DNA of 64,000 bases from Heterotrichella gracilis (lineage: Eukaryota; Sar; Xanthophyceae; Tribonematales; Xanthonemataceae): the NCBI GenBank assembly GCA_032358255.1, contig JAULBX010025275.1:124001-188000 (forward strand). The letters run 5' to 3'. Positions 45,966 to 56,688 of this stretch are shown here, one piece after another. A program made the position numbers and the translations under genes. A model generated the notes under the pieces. The model saw only the letters and a program-made list of their open reading frames with translations. It did no database searches and was not told the DNA's origin. How positions within the stretch are numbered: the stretch's first letter is position 1; the number at the start of each line of letters is the position of its first letter.

Positions 45966-47165
45966 CTATTGCCTTTGTCGCTTGACACGGTCCAGCATTG
46001 GAACAGTGAGTGTACCGAATGGGTCATCCCCACGAATGCTACAATTTTCCTCAATCATTTTGTCTGCAAGCGCGACCATTGCCCTTTTGGTCACGAGGGT
46101 GCCTTCATCGTACATTTCCTGCACTGTATGGCTCCACAAGCTGTCCCGTGCAGTCCTGCACTTGCGAGCTCTGAGAAGGACTGCCTGCATCATAGCTGGG
46201 GACAAAGCCAGGATTGTTTCCTCCGAGATGCTTTCCAGGCGCCCCTCGGTGTAGTCCACAAACATCTCGTTGCCTGACGTGAATGCACCACATCTGTCTG
46301 CCCACAAAAGCACCAACTCTGCCCGCTCCTTAGGCAGCTCTCTCAGTTGCGCAGCAGACACATAGCTCAGGATGGCTCTCCCTGACTCCGGGGACAACGT
46401 AACCACAAATTCAGGGTCAAGCTTTGACAAATGACCTGCAACGACCTTGCCCAAATTTGCTGGAATATTGACGACTCTTCTGTCAGCAAGAGTGCACGCC
46501 CTCTGTACTCGCGCGCCGTGTATTTCCCAAAAGATTCCTCTGTACTTGTAGCCTTCTGGGTACATGCCAGAGACGCTTGCCAGGATGGATGTCACCAGGT
46601 CCCGTGACAGCGCGTCAAGGGTCTCTTGCTGCACTGTTTTAAGGACCCCCGCCAAGTAGGTGCTCACTATCTTGCCTGCCGCGGGTTCATGTGCAAACAC
46701 TCCCAGCCGGTCAGCCAAGACAATGAGCCCCTCAGCTGCACCCTCACTGGCTCCTCTCAGCTTTGTAACAAAGCCAGGTACATATAACCCTTCCCTTGCG
46801 CCATGCACAAAAAACTGCTCTCTTGCTGCCTCCACAAGCGCACCCACCTGGTACTTGTCACCCATCTTCAGGGCAGCCAAGCACTGGTCCACCTCCCCTG
46901 CGTCAACATGGCCCAGGTAGATGAAGTCCAAAAGCACTTGGATGTCGCCAGAGGTGTCTGTCACACGGAGGGTGTTGTGCTTAGGCAGTGGTGTGCTGGT
47001 CAGCAGTTCTCTGAAGAACTGGGAGCCACGCGGGTTTCTGCAGAGGTCTATTCTGTGTGCTTTCACTTTCACTCCGTCACTGCACTGAAGGGTGATGTCT
47101 GAGAAGCCGAGGCCTTGGTCGTACTTGGTGGTTAAATCTGGCGAGCTAGCGCATGAAGCTTCCAT
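45966..47165 (-). CDS. BTB/POZ-BACK domain protein (paralog 1), intronless
   Basis: Probable substrate adaptor of a CUL3-type ubiquitin ligase, judged by domain type only. A single 399-aa frame without introns. The BTB domain (about 18-115) has FSDITLQCSDGVKVKAHRI DLC, GSQFFRELLTS, VLLDFIYLG and CLAALKMGDKYQV. A BACK-like helical region follows, with ALADRLGVF-like repeats and LRELPKERAELVLLWADRCG. The C-terminus is basic (MLDRVKRQRQ). No kelch, MATH or NPH3 domain is visible. It shares most of its length with the gene at 48763-49887. It is single-exon in a neighbourhood where every other recognised gene has 3 to 14 exons, apart from its own paralog. Confidence 0.93.
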   Translation of the reverse strand: MEASCASSPDLTTKYDQGLGFSDITLQCSDGVKVKAHRIDLCRNPRGSQFFRELLTSTPLPKHNTLRVTDTSGDIQVLLDFIYLGHVDAGEVDQCLAALKMGDKYQVGALVEAAREQFFVHGAREGLYVPGFVTKLRGASEGAAEGLIVLADRLGVFAHEPAAGKIVSTYLAGVLKTVQQETLDALSRDLVTSILASVSGMYPEGYKYRGIFWEIHGARVQRACTLADRRVVNIPANLGKVVAGHLSKLDPEFVVTLSPESGRAILSYVSAAQLRELPKERAELVLLWADRCGAFTSGNEMFVDYTEGRLESISEETILALSPAMMQAVLLRARKCRTARDSLWSHTVQEMYDEGTLVTKRAMVALADKMIEENCSIRGDDPFGTLTVPMLDRVKRQRQ

Positions 47166-48762
47166 CGCAGGAAGAGCCCAGTGCAGGCTACAGCCCTGTG
47201 CAACAGGACAACGAGTTTGAGGTTCAAAGCGTCATCGTGGTCCATTCGTATGGGTCTTGCAGATACACTGAGGACACCAGGAAGGCGACGGACCTATCCA
47301 AAGGTGGGCACCAAAAGGTTCCTCCCAACTTGCAGCAAATCCCATGTACAGACAGCCCCTGGTTTGCAAGTAGCATGCATGCAAAAAAGCAGTTGCCCAC
47401 CTCGGGTTCTGATCACGTACGTGGGTTTACAATAAACCCTGTAACAGCCCTCTATGCTGTCCTTGTTGGGCAAGCACCAGCTGCATGAACTCCAGCAAGG
47501 CTTTCTCACTTCAAATAACGCTGCTGGGTTCAGCTTTTAGGGTTGGCACCGCCGATCACGGGGGAAGCTTATGCTGGCCAAGCAAGCCTTCTTAAAGGGC
47601 AAAAGTTTAGCGAACCACTGCCGTGCGGAAGTCGTGGATCACACCTCAAGAAGAACAATTGTTATCGATACTGTCGATGGCATCATTGAGCAAGACAACA
47701 AGACACCAATGTTAATATCAGCGTGTCCCCTAGTGGGTGTTCAGGTTTATTAACCTGGCAAGGCAGTAAGCTTAACACATGCACGTTTCTAAGCTCCACG
47801 GTTCGAAACCCTAGATACCCACATGCATGCATGCATAACATGAGGTTTTGGTTTCAGAGCTATTCAAGGAAAAAACAGTTGCCTACTGTTTTGAAACGGC
47901 AGCAGCCACCCTGCACTACTACACTGTTGAGTAGCTCTGGCAGGTTTCTTAAATCTAGCTAGCATTAAGTACAGCGCCCATTTGCCCATTAACGCTGGTG
48001 TGCAAGGACATTTGTGCATACATATACAGAGGTGGCATGCGGTAGGACTAAACGCATGCCATGTAACCACCAGTATTATTTAACATGGTTGTCCTGGCCC
48101 AGGGTGAAGCTGCCCACTTCAGGTCAATATGGCGCTGCTGTGTGGGCAAGCAGCTCGGACATCACACACAGCGGAATGCTCAATGCTCAACCATGGCGTC
48201 GTTGAGGTCTTGGTTGCATTACAGGTTATGGTATGTGTGTGTGCGCCAATGCTGAAAGGAGCGAGTTTGACATTGCCATTGCCTAGCTTGCCAGCATTGG
48301 ACATGCAGCTGGGCAGCGCACGTTTTGATATGTAAGTGCGCATTTTGGGAGCTGTGTACTGTGCAAGCTCTCTCGGTTGCATTACAGTTGATGGAATGTG
48401 CAGTACTGTAGTGCTGCATTCGCCAAGTTGGTGGTACCACCCATGTGTACAAAATTAAACCTTTAATTTAACCCCCAAATAAACGGGAAATGGGCAACGC
48501 ACGTGGGCTGTATATGAACTATTAATATGGTAAGCGCTTTCAAAGCGCTTTCAAATTGCTCCATACGGCTCTCAAGTAGACCTCTAGGACCACTCGCCAC
48601 TAAGGTCATAAGTTATGCACAAGTAGTGAGTCTGGGGGCTGCAAGGGACGGGGGAACTTGCCATGTAAAACCAACTATTCCCCACGCCCCTCAAATATTC
48701 TATTGTACAGTGTTTCAACAGCAACAACAAGCACAGCGCCGAGTGCACATAGTCAGGCACAG
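47166..48762. other. Intergenic between BTB paralogs
   Basis: No supported gene. It holds a CATGCATGCATGCATAA run near 47822 and a GGTTCGAAACCC string near 47801 that resembles a tRNA B box but lacks a matching tRNA fold. Confidence 0.5.
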
Positions 48763-49887
48763 TTATAAGGTTTGAGGACTTGAAAAACAGGAACTCGCCA
48801 AGCCAACGCTTAATCCGCTTGCCTTTGCCGCTTGACAGGGTCGAGTGCTGGAAGTTGGGAGCTTGTCCCACAGCTTGTCCCACAGCTTGTCCCACAGCTT
48901 GTCCCGTTCAGACCTGAACTCACGAGCCCTGAGCAGGACTGCCTGGGTCGATGCTGGAGACAAAGAAAGCAGCGTTTCCTCAGCTATGCGATCCAGGCGC
49001 CCCTCTGTGTATGCAACAAGCACCTCGTCGCCTGACGCGAAAGCACCACAACTGTCAGCCCACGATGACACCATGTCCACACGCTCTGTAGGCAGCCACC
49101 TCAGGTCCAAAGCAGTCACATGGCTCCTGATAGCCCTCACTGCCTCCGGAAACAACGCATCCACAAACCCAGGGTCGATTCTTCCCAGGTGGCCCGCCAA
49201 GAACATCCTCAATGCTGCTGGAGTCTCAAGAAGTCTCCTGCCAGCCAAAGTGCACGTTCGCTGTGCCCGCGCCCCATGGCTTTCCCACGTGATATTGTAC
49301 TCCCCCAGGAGGACGCTGTCAGAGATGCTTGCCACGATGTATTGCACCAGGTCTGCTGACAGCTCTTCCAGGACCTCTTGCTTCACTGTGTCAAGAGCCC
49401 CCGCCAAGTAGGTGCCCACCAGTTGTTTTGCTGGGTCGTGTGCAAATACTCCCAGCCTGTCAGCCAAGGCAATGAGCTCCTCAGCTGCTTCTTGCCTGGT
49501 TCCTCTCAGCTTTTCCACAAAGCCATACACGAAGAACTGGTCTGTTGCCGCCTCCACAAGCCCACCGACCTGGTATTTATCACCCAGGTTCAAGGCAGCC
49601 AAGCACTGGTCCACATCCAGCACACCAACTTGGCCCAGGTAGATGAAGTCCAGCAGGACTATGATGTCACCAGAGGTTTCTGGCAAGCGGAGAACCCCGT
49701 CCTCAGGCAGTGACGTGCTGGTCAGCAGTTCTCTGAAGAACTGGGAGCCCCGTGGCTGCCTGCACAGGTCACTCTTGTGGGCCAGCACTCGCACTCCGTC
49801 GCTGCACTGAAGGGTGATGTCCGAGAATTTCAGGTCTTGATCGTACTTGCTGACCAATCTCAGTGACCCAGAAGCAGCACCCTCCAC
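48763..49887 (-). CDS. BTB/POZ-BACK domain protein (paralog 2), intronless, altered C-terminus
   Basis: Tandem copy of the BTB-BACK gene upstream on the map (45966-47165). The 374-aa frame aligns from MEGAASGSLRLVSKYDQ through FSDITLQCSDGVRVLAHKSD and WLPTERVDMVSSWADSCGAF to about residue 330. The two genes then differ. Where paralog 1 has about 45 residues before its LDRVKRQRQ end, this gene has a 12-bp tandem repeat (48861-48904) encoding LWDKLWDKLWDKL. A matching end (LDPVKRQRQ) is present at about 48827-48850 but in another frame, so the annotated protein ends in an unrelated 31-residue tail. Either the C-terminus was lost by frameshift after repeat expansion, or a short intron is missed. 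Confidence 0.88.
   Translation of the reverse strand: MEGAASGSLRLVSKYDQDLKFSDITLQCSDGVRVLAHKSDLCRQPRGSQFFRELLTSTSLPEDGVLRLPETSGDIIVLLDFIYLGQVGVLDVDQCLAALNLGDKYQVGGLVEAATDQFFVYGFVEKLRGTRQEAAEELIALADRLGVFAHDPAKQLVGTYLAGALDTVKQEVLEELSADLVQYIVASISDSVLLGEYNITWESHGARAQRTCTLAGRRLLETPAALRMFLAGHLGRIDPGFVDALFPEAVRAIRSHVTALDLRWLPTERVDMVSSWADSCGAFASGDEVLVAYTEGRLDRIAEETLLSLSPASTQAVLLRAREFRSERDKLWDKLWDKLWDKLPTSSTRPCQAAKASGLSVGLASSCFSSPQTL
48861..48904 (-). repeat. 12-bp coding tandem repeat (LWDK)n
   Basis: GCTTGTCCCACA is repeated three times, with a fourth partial unit GCTTGTCCC, inside the 3' end of BTB paralog 2. The unit length keeps the frame. Confidence 0.95.
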
Positions 49888-51332
49888 TGCAGCACGAATA
49901 CAGTAAACCTAAACGAGCCAGCTTTGCGACGAGACTGTGCGTTTTAGGAGCAAAGCGCCGTTGGTCACTGACCCCAACTATCTGGCAAGACCACATGTGA
50001 AGATCCTATTAAGCTTTGGCAAACTGTAGCTCAGTGGGATGGCTAGGTTCTCGATAAAAGGTAGAAAGTGCAAACCAATAATGCATGCATGCATATATAC
50101 ATGGTTTCAGAGCTGTAGGGTGAAAGCAAGAAAGAAGGAAAGGGGTCTCCCAAAACAAATTACAGAAGGTAAATGCACATAATATCTTAACCATTCACGT
50201 TACAGACGAAGTGAATGTAGGCACGACACAACAATACTGGAACAGGACAATGCCTTGTCTTTAATGACCCCATCATCACCCATAATACCCCTCCTCCATG
50301 CGCAGCATCTTATGAGCGCAAGCTTTCTGATCACCCACAGTGGTAAGGGTGCTGCAACTGCAAGAAATGAAAAGCTAAGGTGGTCCTACAGCCGAAGGCT
50401 GGTTGCACTAACCTTTACCTAATTGAAACTGGTTGAACCTAGTGCTGAATCACCGTTGTAAAAGTCCACAGACAGTAAGGTTCTACTCTACGACGTGTGG
50501 CACCAGTGGACGGCAAAAACAATCAAGAGTATTAATTAACCATCAGACGATTGCTTTCATCACTCTACTTCACATGTTGCTGGCACAATCCCACAGGGCA
50601 GCACAATGCACACCTTTGCATGGCGCTGTTGCGCCGATCACCGCCCCAGATCATGCATGACCGTCCAAAGCTACTGGAACAAGAACATTGGATTGCGTCA
50701 TTGATGAAGATCCATATGACCACCTATACCAGTAACCACCAAAAAAATGAAACGACATACCTATGCGTCATCTGAAACGTGCATTGCATTGCATTGCCTA
50801 CCATAACACCCCACCCTACCCAACATTGCTAATGGATACCCTTCCAATGGCAGGCCCCATCCACTGCCCTCACCTCTCAACCCACCTACACCCACCCCCC
50901 TCCCGCCCCATCACGCCTTGCAATGCCCACTTCAAAGCTAGGATTTCAATCTCCAATGCTAGGGGTTCCACCCTGAATCTCACCACCATTACCACCACGC
51001 TCCTCGCAGCCCCCCCTCCACTCCCTTCCTTGCTCATATGCACCCCCTCCCCAATCCCCACACCCCTGACTCGCAAAGCAACGCCAGCGCTATGCACCCG
51101 CCCACCCTTCCCGCCCACATCAACGCATAAAATCCTACCACCCTCAAACCCCTCACGTGAAGGCATAGAAGCCCATGATGAACTCCCTCGCGTCAAGGAG
51201 TGAAACCCCAAACCCACACGTCAAGGCGTAAAACCCTAAACCCTCACGTGAAGGCTTAGAAGCCCATGATGTTCCCCGCGCTCCTCCCTCACACAAAGGC
51301 GTGGAACCCAACCCGAGCCCTAACTCAAATCC
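49888..51332. other. Intergenic; 3' echoes of the membrane-protein gene A
   Basis: No supported gene. The right end (about 51140-51290) holds copies of the terminal exon of gene A. Frames at 50763-51217 are low-complexity. An ATGCATGCATGC run lies near 50082. Confidence 0.55.
51140..51290 (-). repeat. Copies of the gene A terminal exon beyond its stop
   Basis: The real end reads (plus strand) CCTCACGTGAAGGCATAGAA GCCCATGATGTTGCCCGCGG. Copies at about 51153-51186 and 51235-51278 repeat CCTCACGTGAAGGC(A/T)TAGAA GCCCATGATG. A CCCTAAACCCTCACGTGAAG run joins telomere-like sequence directly to the second copy. Confidence 0.95.
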
Positions 51333-54300
51333 TCACGTGAAGGCATAGAAGCCCATGATGTTGCCCGCGGCAGCACCCGCCACCAGCCACCAGCATCCCT
51401 TGATGCTTACGGGGAAGTGCAGCATCTTGGCCGCCACCCCCAGCCCCCACACCAGGGGCAGCAGCGCCTGCGCCAGCGACGCCACCGCCAGCAGCAGGTT
51501 GATGTGCGCCAGCTCCTCAAACAGGCGCGCCATGCCACTCTTGTGGCCCAGGCCCTCCAGCAGGTGCTTGATGTCGCTGCCTGCAGGGGAGGATGGCTTG
51601 GATCAATGTGTGATTTAGGACACGTTTAAGCGAAGGGTAGGGTTGAGGAGCGCAGGGATCACTGCTGCCTGTGAGGGTTTGAGTTAGGGTTTTGTTTGAC
51701 ATGCGCCAGCTCCTCAAACAGGCGCGCCATACCATTCTTGTGACCCAGGCCCTCCAAGAGATGCTTGATGTCGCTGCCTGCAGGGGCGGGGGGCAGGGGG
51801 GGGGGTTGGGGTAATGTGTGAGCTTAGGGTTGAGGCGCATAGTGCTGCTGACTGTGAGGGTTTGGATTAGGGTTTGGATTGATGCTGCTGCCTGCAAGCT
51901 CCTCAAAGAGGTTTGATGTGCGGCAGACCCTCTACCCTAAGCCCCTTACTTCTTGCTACCTACCACTCCCAAATAAGGGAATTAGGGCTTCAATTTCAAA
52001 CAACAACATTTTTTTTGCCTCTCTGTTGCTGGGCCCCTAAATTCTAGCACGTACCATCTGTGTTGATCATCTTCTCAAAAGTCCTGGCCGCCCTGATGAG
52101 GATGGCGGCCACCAACACATAGTCGATCAGGTGGTAGATCTCGCTGAGCGCAGTTGCGGTGTGGCCCTGCAGGTACTCGGCAGCCATCAGCGCCACTGTG
52201 GATACCCCACATGACCACATGGCCATGGCTGAGAAGAACAGGGCTGTCACCACCTCGCGGAAAACCTGCAAAGGGGGAGATTTGAATGTTAAGTCATGGG
52301 TGGGGAGTAGGGCGGATCCAGAGGTGGAATACAATAAACCGGAACTCCTTGTAAGATTCCTACATTACAGTAATGATGGTGGAATGCAGGGTAGCCCCAG
52401 GAGGACTTGAATATGTCACATGATTTTAAGTGCTCCTGGTAGCCCTGGGGCCATGGCCAAATACAGAATAATCTACCAGCAGCACCAACGCACCTGCTCC
52501 TTCACTCGCGTGAACTCATATGTGTGGGATGAATAGGCCCATATTAGACACTCAGTGCACACCACACCTCACAAGCTGGACACCACCCATCCACCCACAC
52601 CACCCACCACCCGCCACTCACCTGCTCCTCCACGCGCGTGAACTCATAGGTGGGCGCAAAGGTCTCCCCCGCACCGTGCCTGGCCAGGCGCGCAGCCAGC
52701 ACCTGGCGCCCCCTGCTGTTGTAGGGCATGGCAGTGCGCGGCTGCGGGTGGAGGGGAGGTGCGGGCTCCCCGTTCCGCTCCCTGCTGATGTCGCGCGCTG
52801 ACACCAGCTGGTACACGATCTGTGGCATGGGGGCAGCGGGATTAGGGTTTAGGGTTGAAGGGCGAATGGGGAGAAACTATGGACTGTCGCAAACCCTAAA
52901 CCTCACCTTCGTGTACAGCCTCACCCAAATGGTTCGCCCACCACCTCACCCACTCACCCACTGCCCTCCGGGGTGCAAAACACGGTTCTGCCTCCCACCC
53001 CCCACCCACTGCCTCACCTGCGTCCCAAACTCTGCAAGCCTTATGTGGTGATGGCCATGCGCAGGGGTAATGGCAGGCGAAGCAAGCAGGCGACACAGCG
53101 CCTTCCCCACACCCATAACCCTGTTACCAATGGTCCCACCAAAAGTGCTTCAGACTTTTTGCATCACATTATTTACCATCCCCCCCCCACCCCCTGCCTC
53201 ACCTGCGTGCCAAACACGGGTGCGCCTACTGTGATGATGGCCATGCGCAGGGGTGAGGGCAGGCGGAACAGCGCCTCCAGCAACCCTGGTGAGCGCCACA
53301 GCAGCAAGCGGCAGGCGGTGACAACTGACAGCACACCCTGCAGGGGGGAGGATGATATTAGGTGATGCAGAGGGTGGGTTAGCGGGTATTGAGGGGGTGA
53401 GTGGTGCTGCATGGAAGATGGTCAGCATTGCAGATATGATCCGTTTGATTTGGCTGACAGTGCTTGAAAACATGAGCAGCAATGGGAGTCCCTCAAGCGT
53501 ATGCGCACACACCACCACCACCACCACCACCACCCACCGCTCTGTGCTTCCACCCCGCCCCACATACAACACATACCTGAGCGCAACCCACCCCACCTTG
53601 CTGAAGTAGGCTGCAATTAGGGATTTGCTGTTTAGAGTTTATGGGTTTAGGGCTTTACCGCAATGAAGAAGGCTGTATTGGGCCACAGCGCCGCTGCGGT
53701 TGCCATCTGCAGCACCGCCACCGCCGTGGTATTGATGCCCACCTCCTGGATACCCTTGGTGAGGGCTTGGAGGCCCTCCATCAGGTTGTCGATGTCGCGG
53801 CCTGGGGGTCAATGGGCGGCAGTTACTTCTTGCCGGGTGTGCAGGGTGTGCTTTGTTTGCTTGCAAGGGCTGTCATGCAAGGCATCACATGTATGGAACG
53901 GGGAATCCAATGCGGGCCCTGCTCTGCCCCAGGGGTGGGCACCCCAGCCGGAGGAAGGCGCAAAAACCCTAGGGCACCCCAGCCCGGGGACGGCACAAAA
54001 GGCCTTCTTTTCACGCGGCCACCATGGGGAGGCACCTCACGTCACGGGCGAGCAAGGACAGGGTTTACACCAATAGGTTAGGGTCTCATTAGGGTTTTTC
54101 CAAGAGGCTTTTCCTCTTGCCTTGGGTGGTGTACACCAGCCTGAAGGAGCGGGAGGATGCGAAGATGAGGAAGGCGCAGAATGCCTTGTTGACGCAGGAG
54201 GCCACCATGGGGAAGCTCTTCACGCCCAGTGAGAAGCCGCCTCGCACCATGGTGATGCACACCTCGGCCAGGGCAGCCACCGCAATGGCAAACCCTGCGC

Positions 54301-54833
54301 GGGTCATCTCCTGCTCCAGGGCCTTGAACACGTGCTCCTCCTCCTGCAAAACCATTCTTTTATCACTATTTGTATTCCTATAATCTACCCGCCTATGAAT
54401 ACTCCTGTAATTGATAAAAAAAATGATTTCTTTTCATATTGTAATTTTGAAAACAGTGCAACTGCGTTGTTATCACATTCTAAAAGACAAATAAATAAGT
54501 AGATTACTGTATTATATGAATAGTAAAAATAGGGAATAAATCAACTTGCTGAGGCTACCACCATACCTCATTGAACTCATATTGTGAGGGAGGGGCCACG
54601 TCAAACTTGAGGTCCGACCAGATGGTGCTGGCATCGCTGCTGGTGGCACTGCGGCAGCGCACGCGGCGGGGGGGCCAAGAGGGCAAGTGGGGCGGGGGGA
54701 CTGGGGAGGGCGGCTGGGGCACGAGTGGCGGCCGGGTGCGTGTGGTGTGGTGGGTGTGCCAACCTGTGCGCCTGATGTGGGGCCGGAGGGTGGTGGTGGG
54801 GTGGTGGTGCTGTGCGAGGATGGTGGGTGGCAT
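51333..54833 (-). CDS. Multi-pass membrane protein, plastid-targeting leader, unknown family (gene A)
   Basis: Not recognised. Seven in-phase exons (54833-54567, 54343-54121, 53801-53659, 53337-53203, 52819-52622, 52265-52055, 51580-51333) give 474 aa. The leader (MPPTILAQHHHPTTTLRPHI...VRCRSATS) looks like a plastid transit peptide ending before acidic sequence. About six hydrophobic spans follow. The protein has two related halves, each beginning YEF-x-x-EE-x-VF (YEFNEEEEHVFKALEQ; YEFTRVEEQVFREVV). Each half has DI-x-x-L-x-EGL after a phase-1 intron (GRDIDNLMEGLQAL; GSDIKHLLEGLGHK). The exon 2 donor is GC (CAAG|GCAAGAGG), where gene B has GT. Tandem paralog of gene B at 56689-60869. Confidence 0.85.
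51690..51792 (-). repeat. Copy of the gene A exon 7 acceptor and 5' end
   Basis: Gene-sense CTGCAG|GCAGCGACATCAAGC ATCTCTTGGAGGGCCTGGGT CACAAGAATGGTATGGCGCG CCTGTTTGAGGAGCTGGCGC AT repeats the true exon start at 51580 with few changes. It lies 200 bp upstream and includes a working-looking acceptor. Confidence 0.97.
52490..52537 (-). repeat. Copy of the gene A exon 5 donor region
   Basis: Plus-strand CACCTGCTCCTTCACTCGCG TGAACTCATATGTG matches the real CACCTGCTCCTCCACGCGCG TGAACTCATAGGTG at 52619-52652. Confidence 0.93.
52985..53100 (-). repeat. Copy of the gene A exon 4 donor region
   Basis: Plus-strand CTGCCTCACCTGCGTCCCAA AC ... GTGATGGCCATGCGCAGGGG TAATGGCAGGCG matches 53194-53265 of the real exon 4 end and donor. 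Confidence 0.93.
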
Positions 54834-56688
54834 GGTGCCGAGTGTGGGGTGCTGCTGGTTGATCCCTTGTGGGCCCACGCCGACTGGTTGGCCCAAATTT
54901 GGGTAGTACAGCAGTGGCGCGTGGTGTCTTGTTGGGTGGCGGCTGGTGCCTAGTGGAATGCAGGGCCGTATGGACCTCGCTGTCTTGCTAAGACAGCCTT
55001 CAAAGGCTTGGTGTGGAGTTCATCCAAACCTTGGACACTGGAGGCCACCAGCACTGAAAACCAAGGCTGAACTCCTTGCGGCTATGTCCAGTTGCGTGGA
55101 AGAGGGGTAAGGGTGCCTGCGGTACCACCAAGTTGGAAGGGGGTGAGGCACAGCCCAGAAGCAGTTCAAACCATGCCCAGCGACAGCTGAAACCATGGGA
55201 GTGGTGGGGGAGTTGTGGTGCAGTTCCAGTATGGTTGTTGTACCCCTGGGCTGTCTGGGCAACTAAAGCTGCGAGACCAGATTCGGCACCACGTTCCAGA
55301 AATAAAAAAAGGGCACAACATCGTGTTGAACAACGGGATCCCCTCCAATGCCTACCAATGCTTTCTGTATGACTTCACAGGTTTCCAACAGCGCGTGATT
55401 TCACTGCTTCAAACAAAGTGAACAGGCTCAGAGTGCAACAGGAAAACCTACGCCCCATCCGAGGGGTTTCCCACGCACCAATCGGGCCGCTGCGAGGAAG
55501 GGTGCAATTTGGACCCTTTTGCATGCCATTTGATTGCTGGGGAGTGGCAAACTTTTCTCAACAACGGTGCAGTGTAGGGGCGATGTGCAGGCTCGTTACA
55601 TGTTACTTACCTACCCAGTTCGATTGCAGCAAGAAAACCCCCGTGGGTCGTTAGAAACCGACGGACGGCAGTGAGTAAAGTCCAGTGTTGGGCGAGACGA
55701 AGGACATGCGGTTTGCACGATTGCACCGCCTAGAAAGCCTTCTTCTCACTGAAACTCGCTCCAACAGGTAGAGATCAGCCTTTGAACATACTACTAGGCT
55801 TTGTACAGCTGAAAGCAGCTTTTACTAGCTGCCTTGACAAAGCAATTGGACTGTGTCCGAGACGCAAAGTCAAATGTGGAGGCTCCCAACAAATTAGACC
55901 ATCCAAGGTAAGCTGTAGAGCGTTAGTGCCTAGCTTTATTCAACAAGAACCTTTTTTGGGCAATAAGGATACGCTTGGCGCAGTCTTGTTCATACCAGGG
56001 GAGAACACATTTTGTGCCCCCATCTGTTGCACGACTTGCCACGAGACCACTCGTCAGATGGCACGTGTCGGGGATCAGCAAACCAGATGGGGATTAACAA
56101 AAACATTTACAAACCCAGAAATCGTCCAAATCACACCCAATGGCCTGGGACTTTACACACCAGGGCTCCCCATCCCCTCTGGTGCAACAATGCCCCCTCC
56201 CCACAACATTCCCATGCGCCTAGGCACCCTTCCCCCCCTCTTTCCATGCAGGGGCAGCATCATCAAGCACGCATATGTACCATGGCTGCTGCTCGTGCAT
56301 CTGCGCAGTATGGAATTCGACGCCATATTCACCGCTATATCAAGACTAACTTGCTGGCTAAGAGTAACACCAACACCCCTTTCCCTAATTTACAGTCTTC
56401 TAGTTATCAAGGTTGCATGGACCCTGTGACCCCACAAAACAATTAATAACATCACTCCCAGGAAATAAATTAAACCAGCATTGCCACGCTACGCCTTCTT
56501 CTGGTGGGACAGCAATTTCCAGGATGCAGCGCCCGCCACCACACACCACACAGCGGTGATGGTGACCTGGAAGGGCAGGCCACGTTGACCTCTACCCCTG
56601 TCTCCCCAAGGGGAGCAAAGGCTGCGCTGGCGCCACCACATACCCCCCAGGGATCCCTACCGACCCCACACGCATATTCCCAGCCACG
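54834..56688. other. Intergenic between gene A and gene B
   Basis: No supported gene. An open frame at 55782-56429 (+) has no family resemblance, and a second frame overlaps it from 56012. The right end holds the gene B terminal-exon copy at 56485-56590. Confidence 0.5.
56485..56590 (-). repeat. Copy of the gene B terminal exon beyond its stop
   Basis: About 100 bp repeat the end of gene B including the stop region. Plus-strand GCCACGCTACGCCTTCTTCT GGTGGGACAGCA ... CGCCCGCCACCACACACCAC AC matches GCCACGCTAGGCCTTCTTCT GGTAGAATGACAGCA at 56683-56717 and onward. Confidence 0.97.

Noticed and set aside
47780-47830. Possible tRNA or tRNA-derived element (GGTTCGAAACCC)
   Set aside because: Only the B-box string is present; no A box at the right distance and no stem pairing.
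55782-56429. A 215-codon plus-strand frame
   Set aside because: No family resemblance, shifting composition and an overlapping second frame; no splice-supported partner exon.
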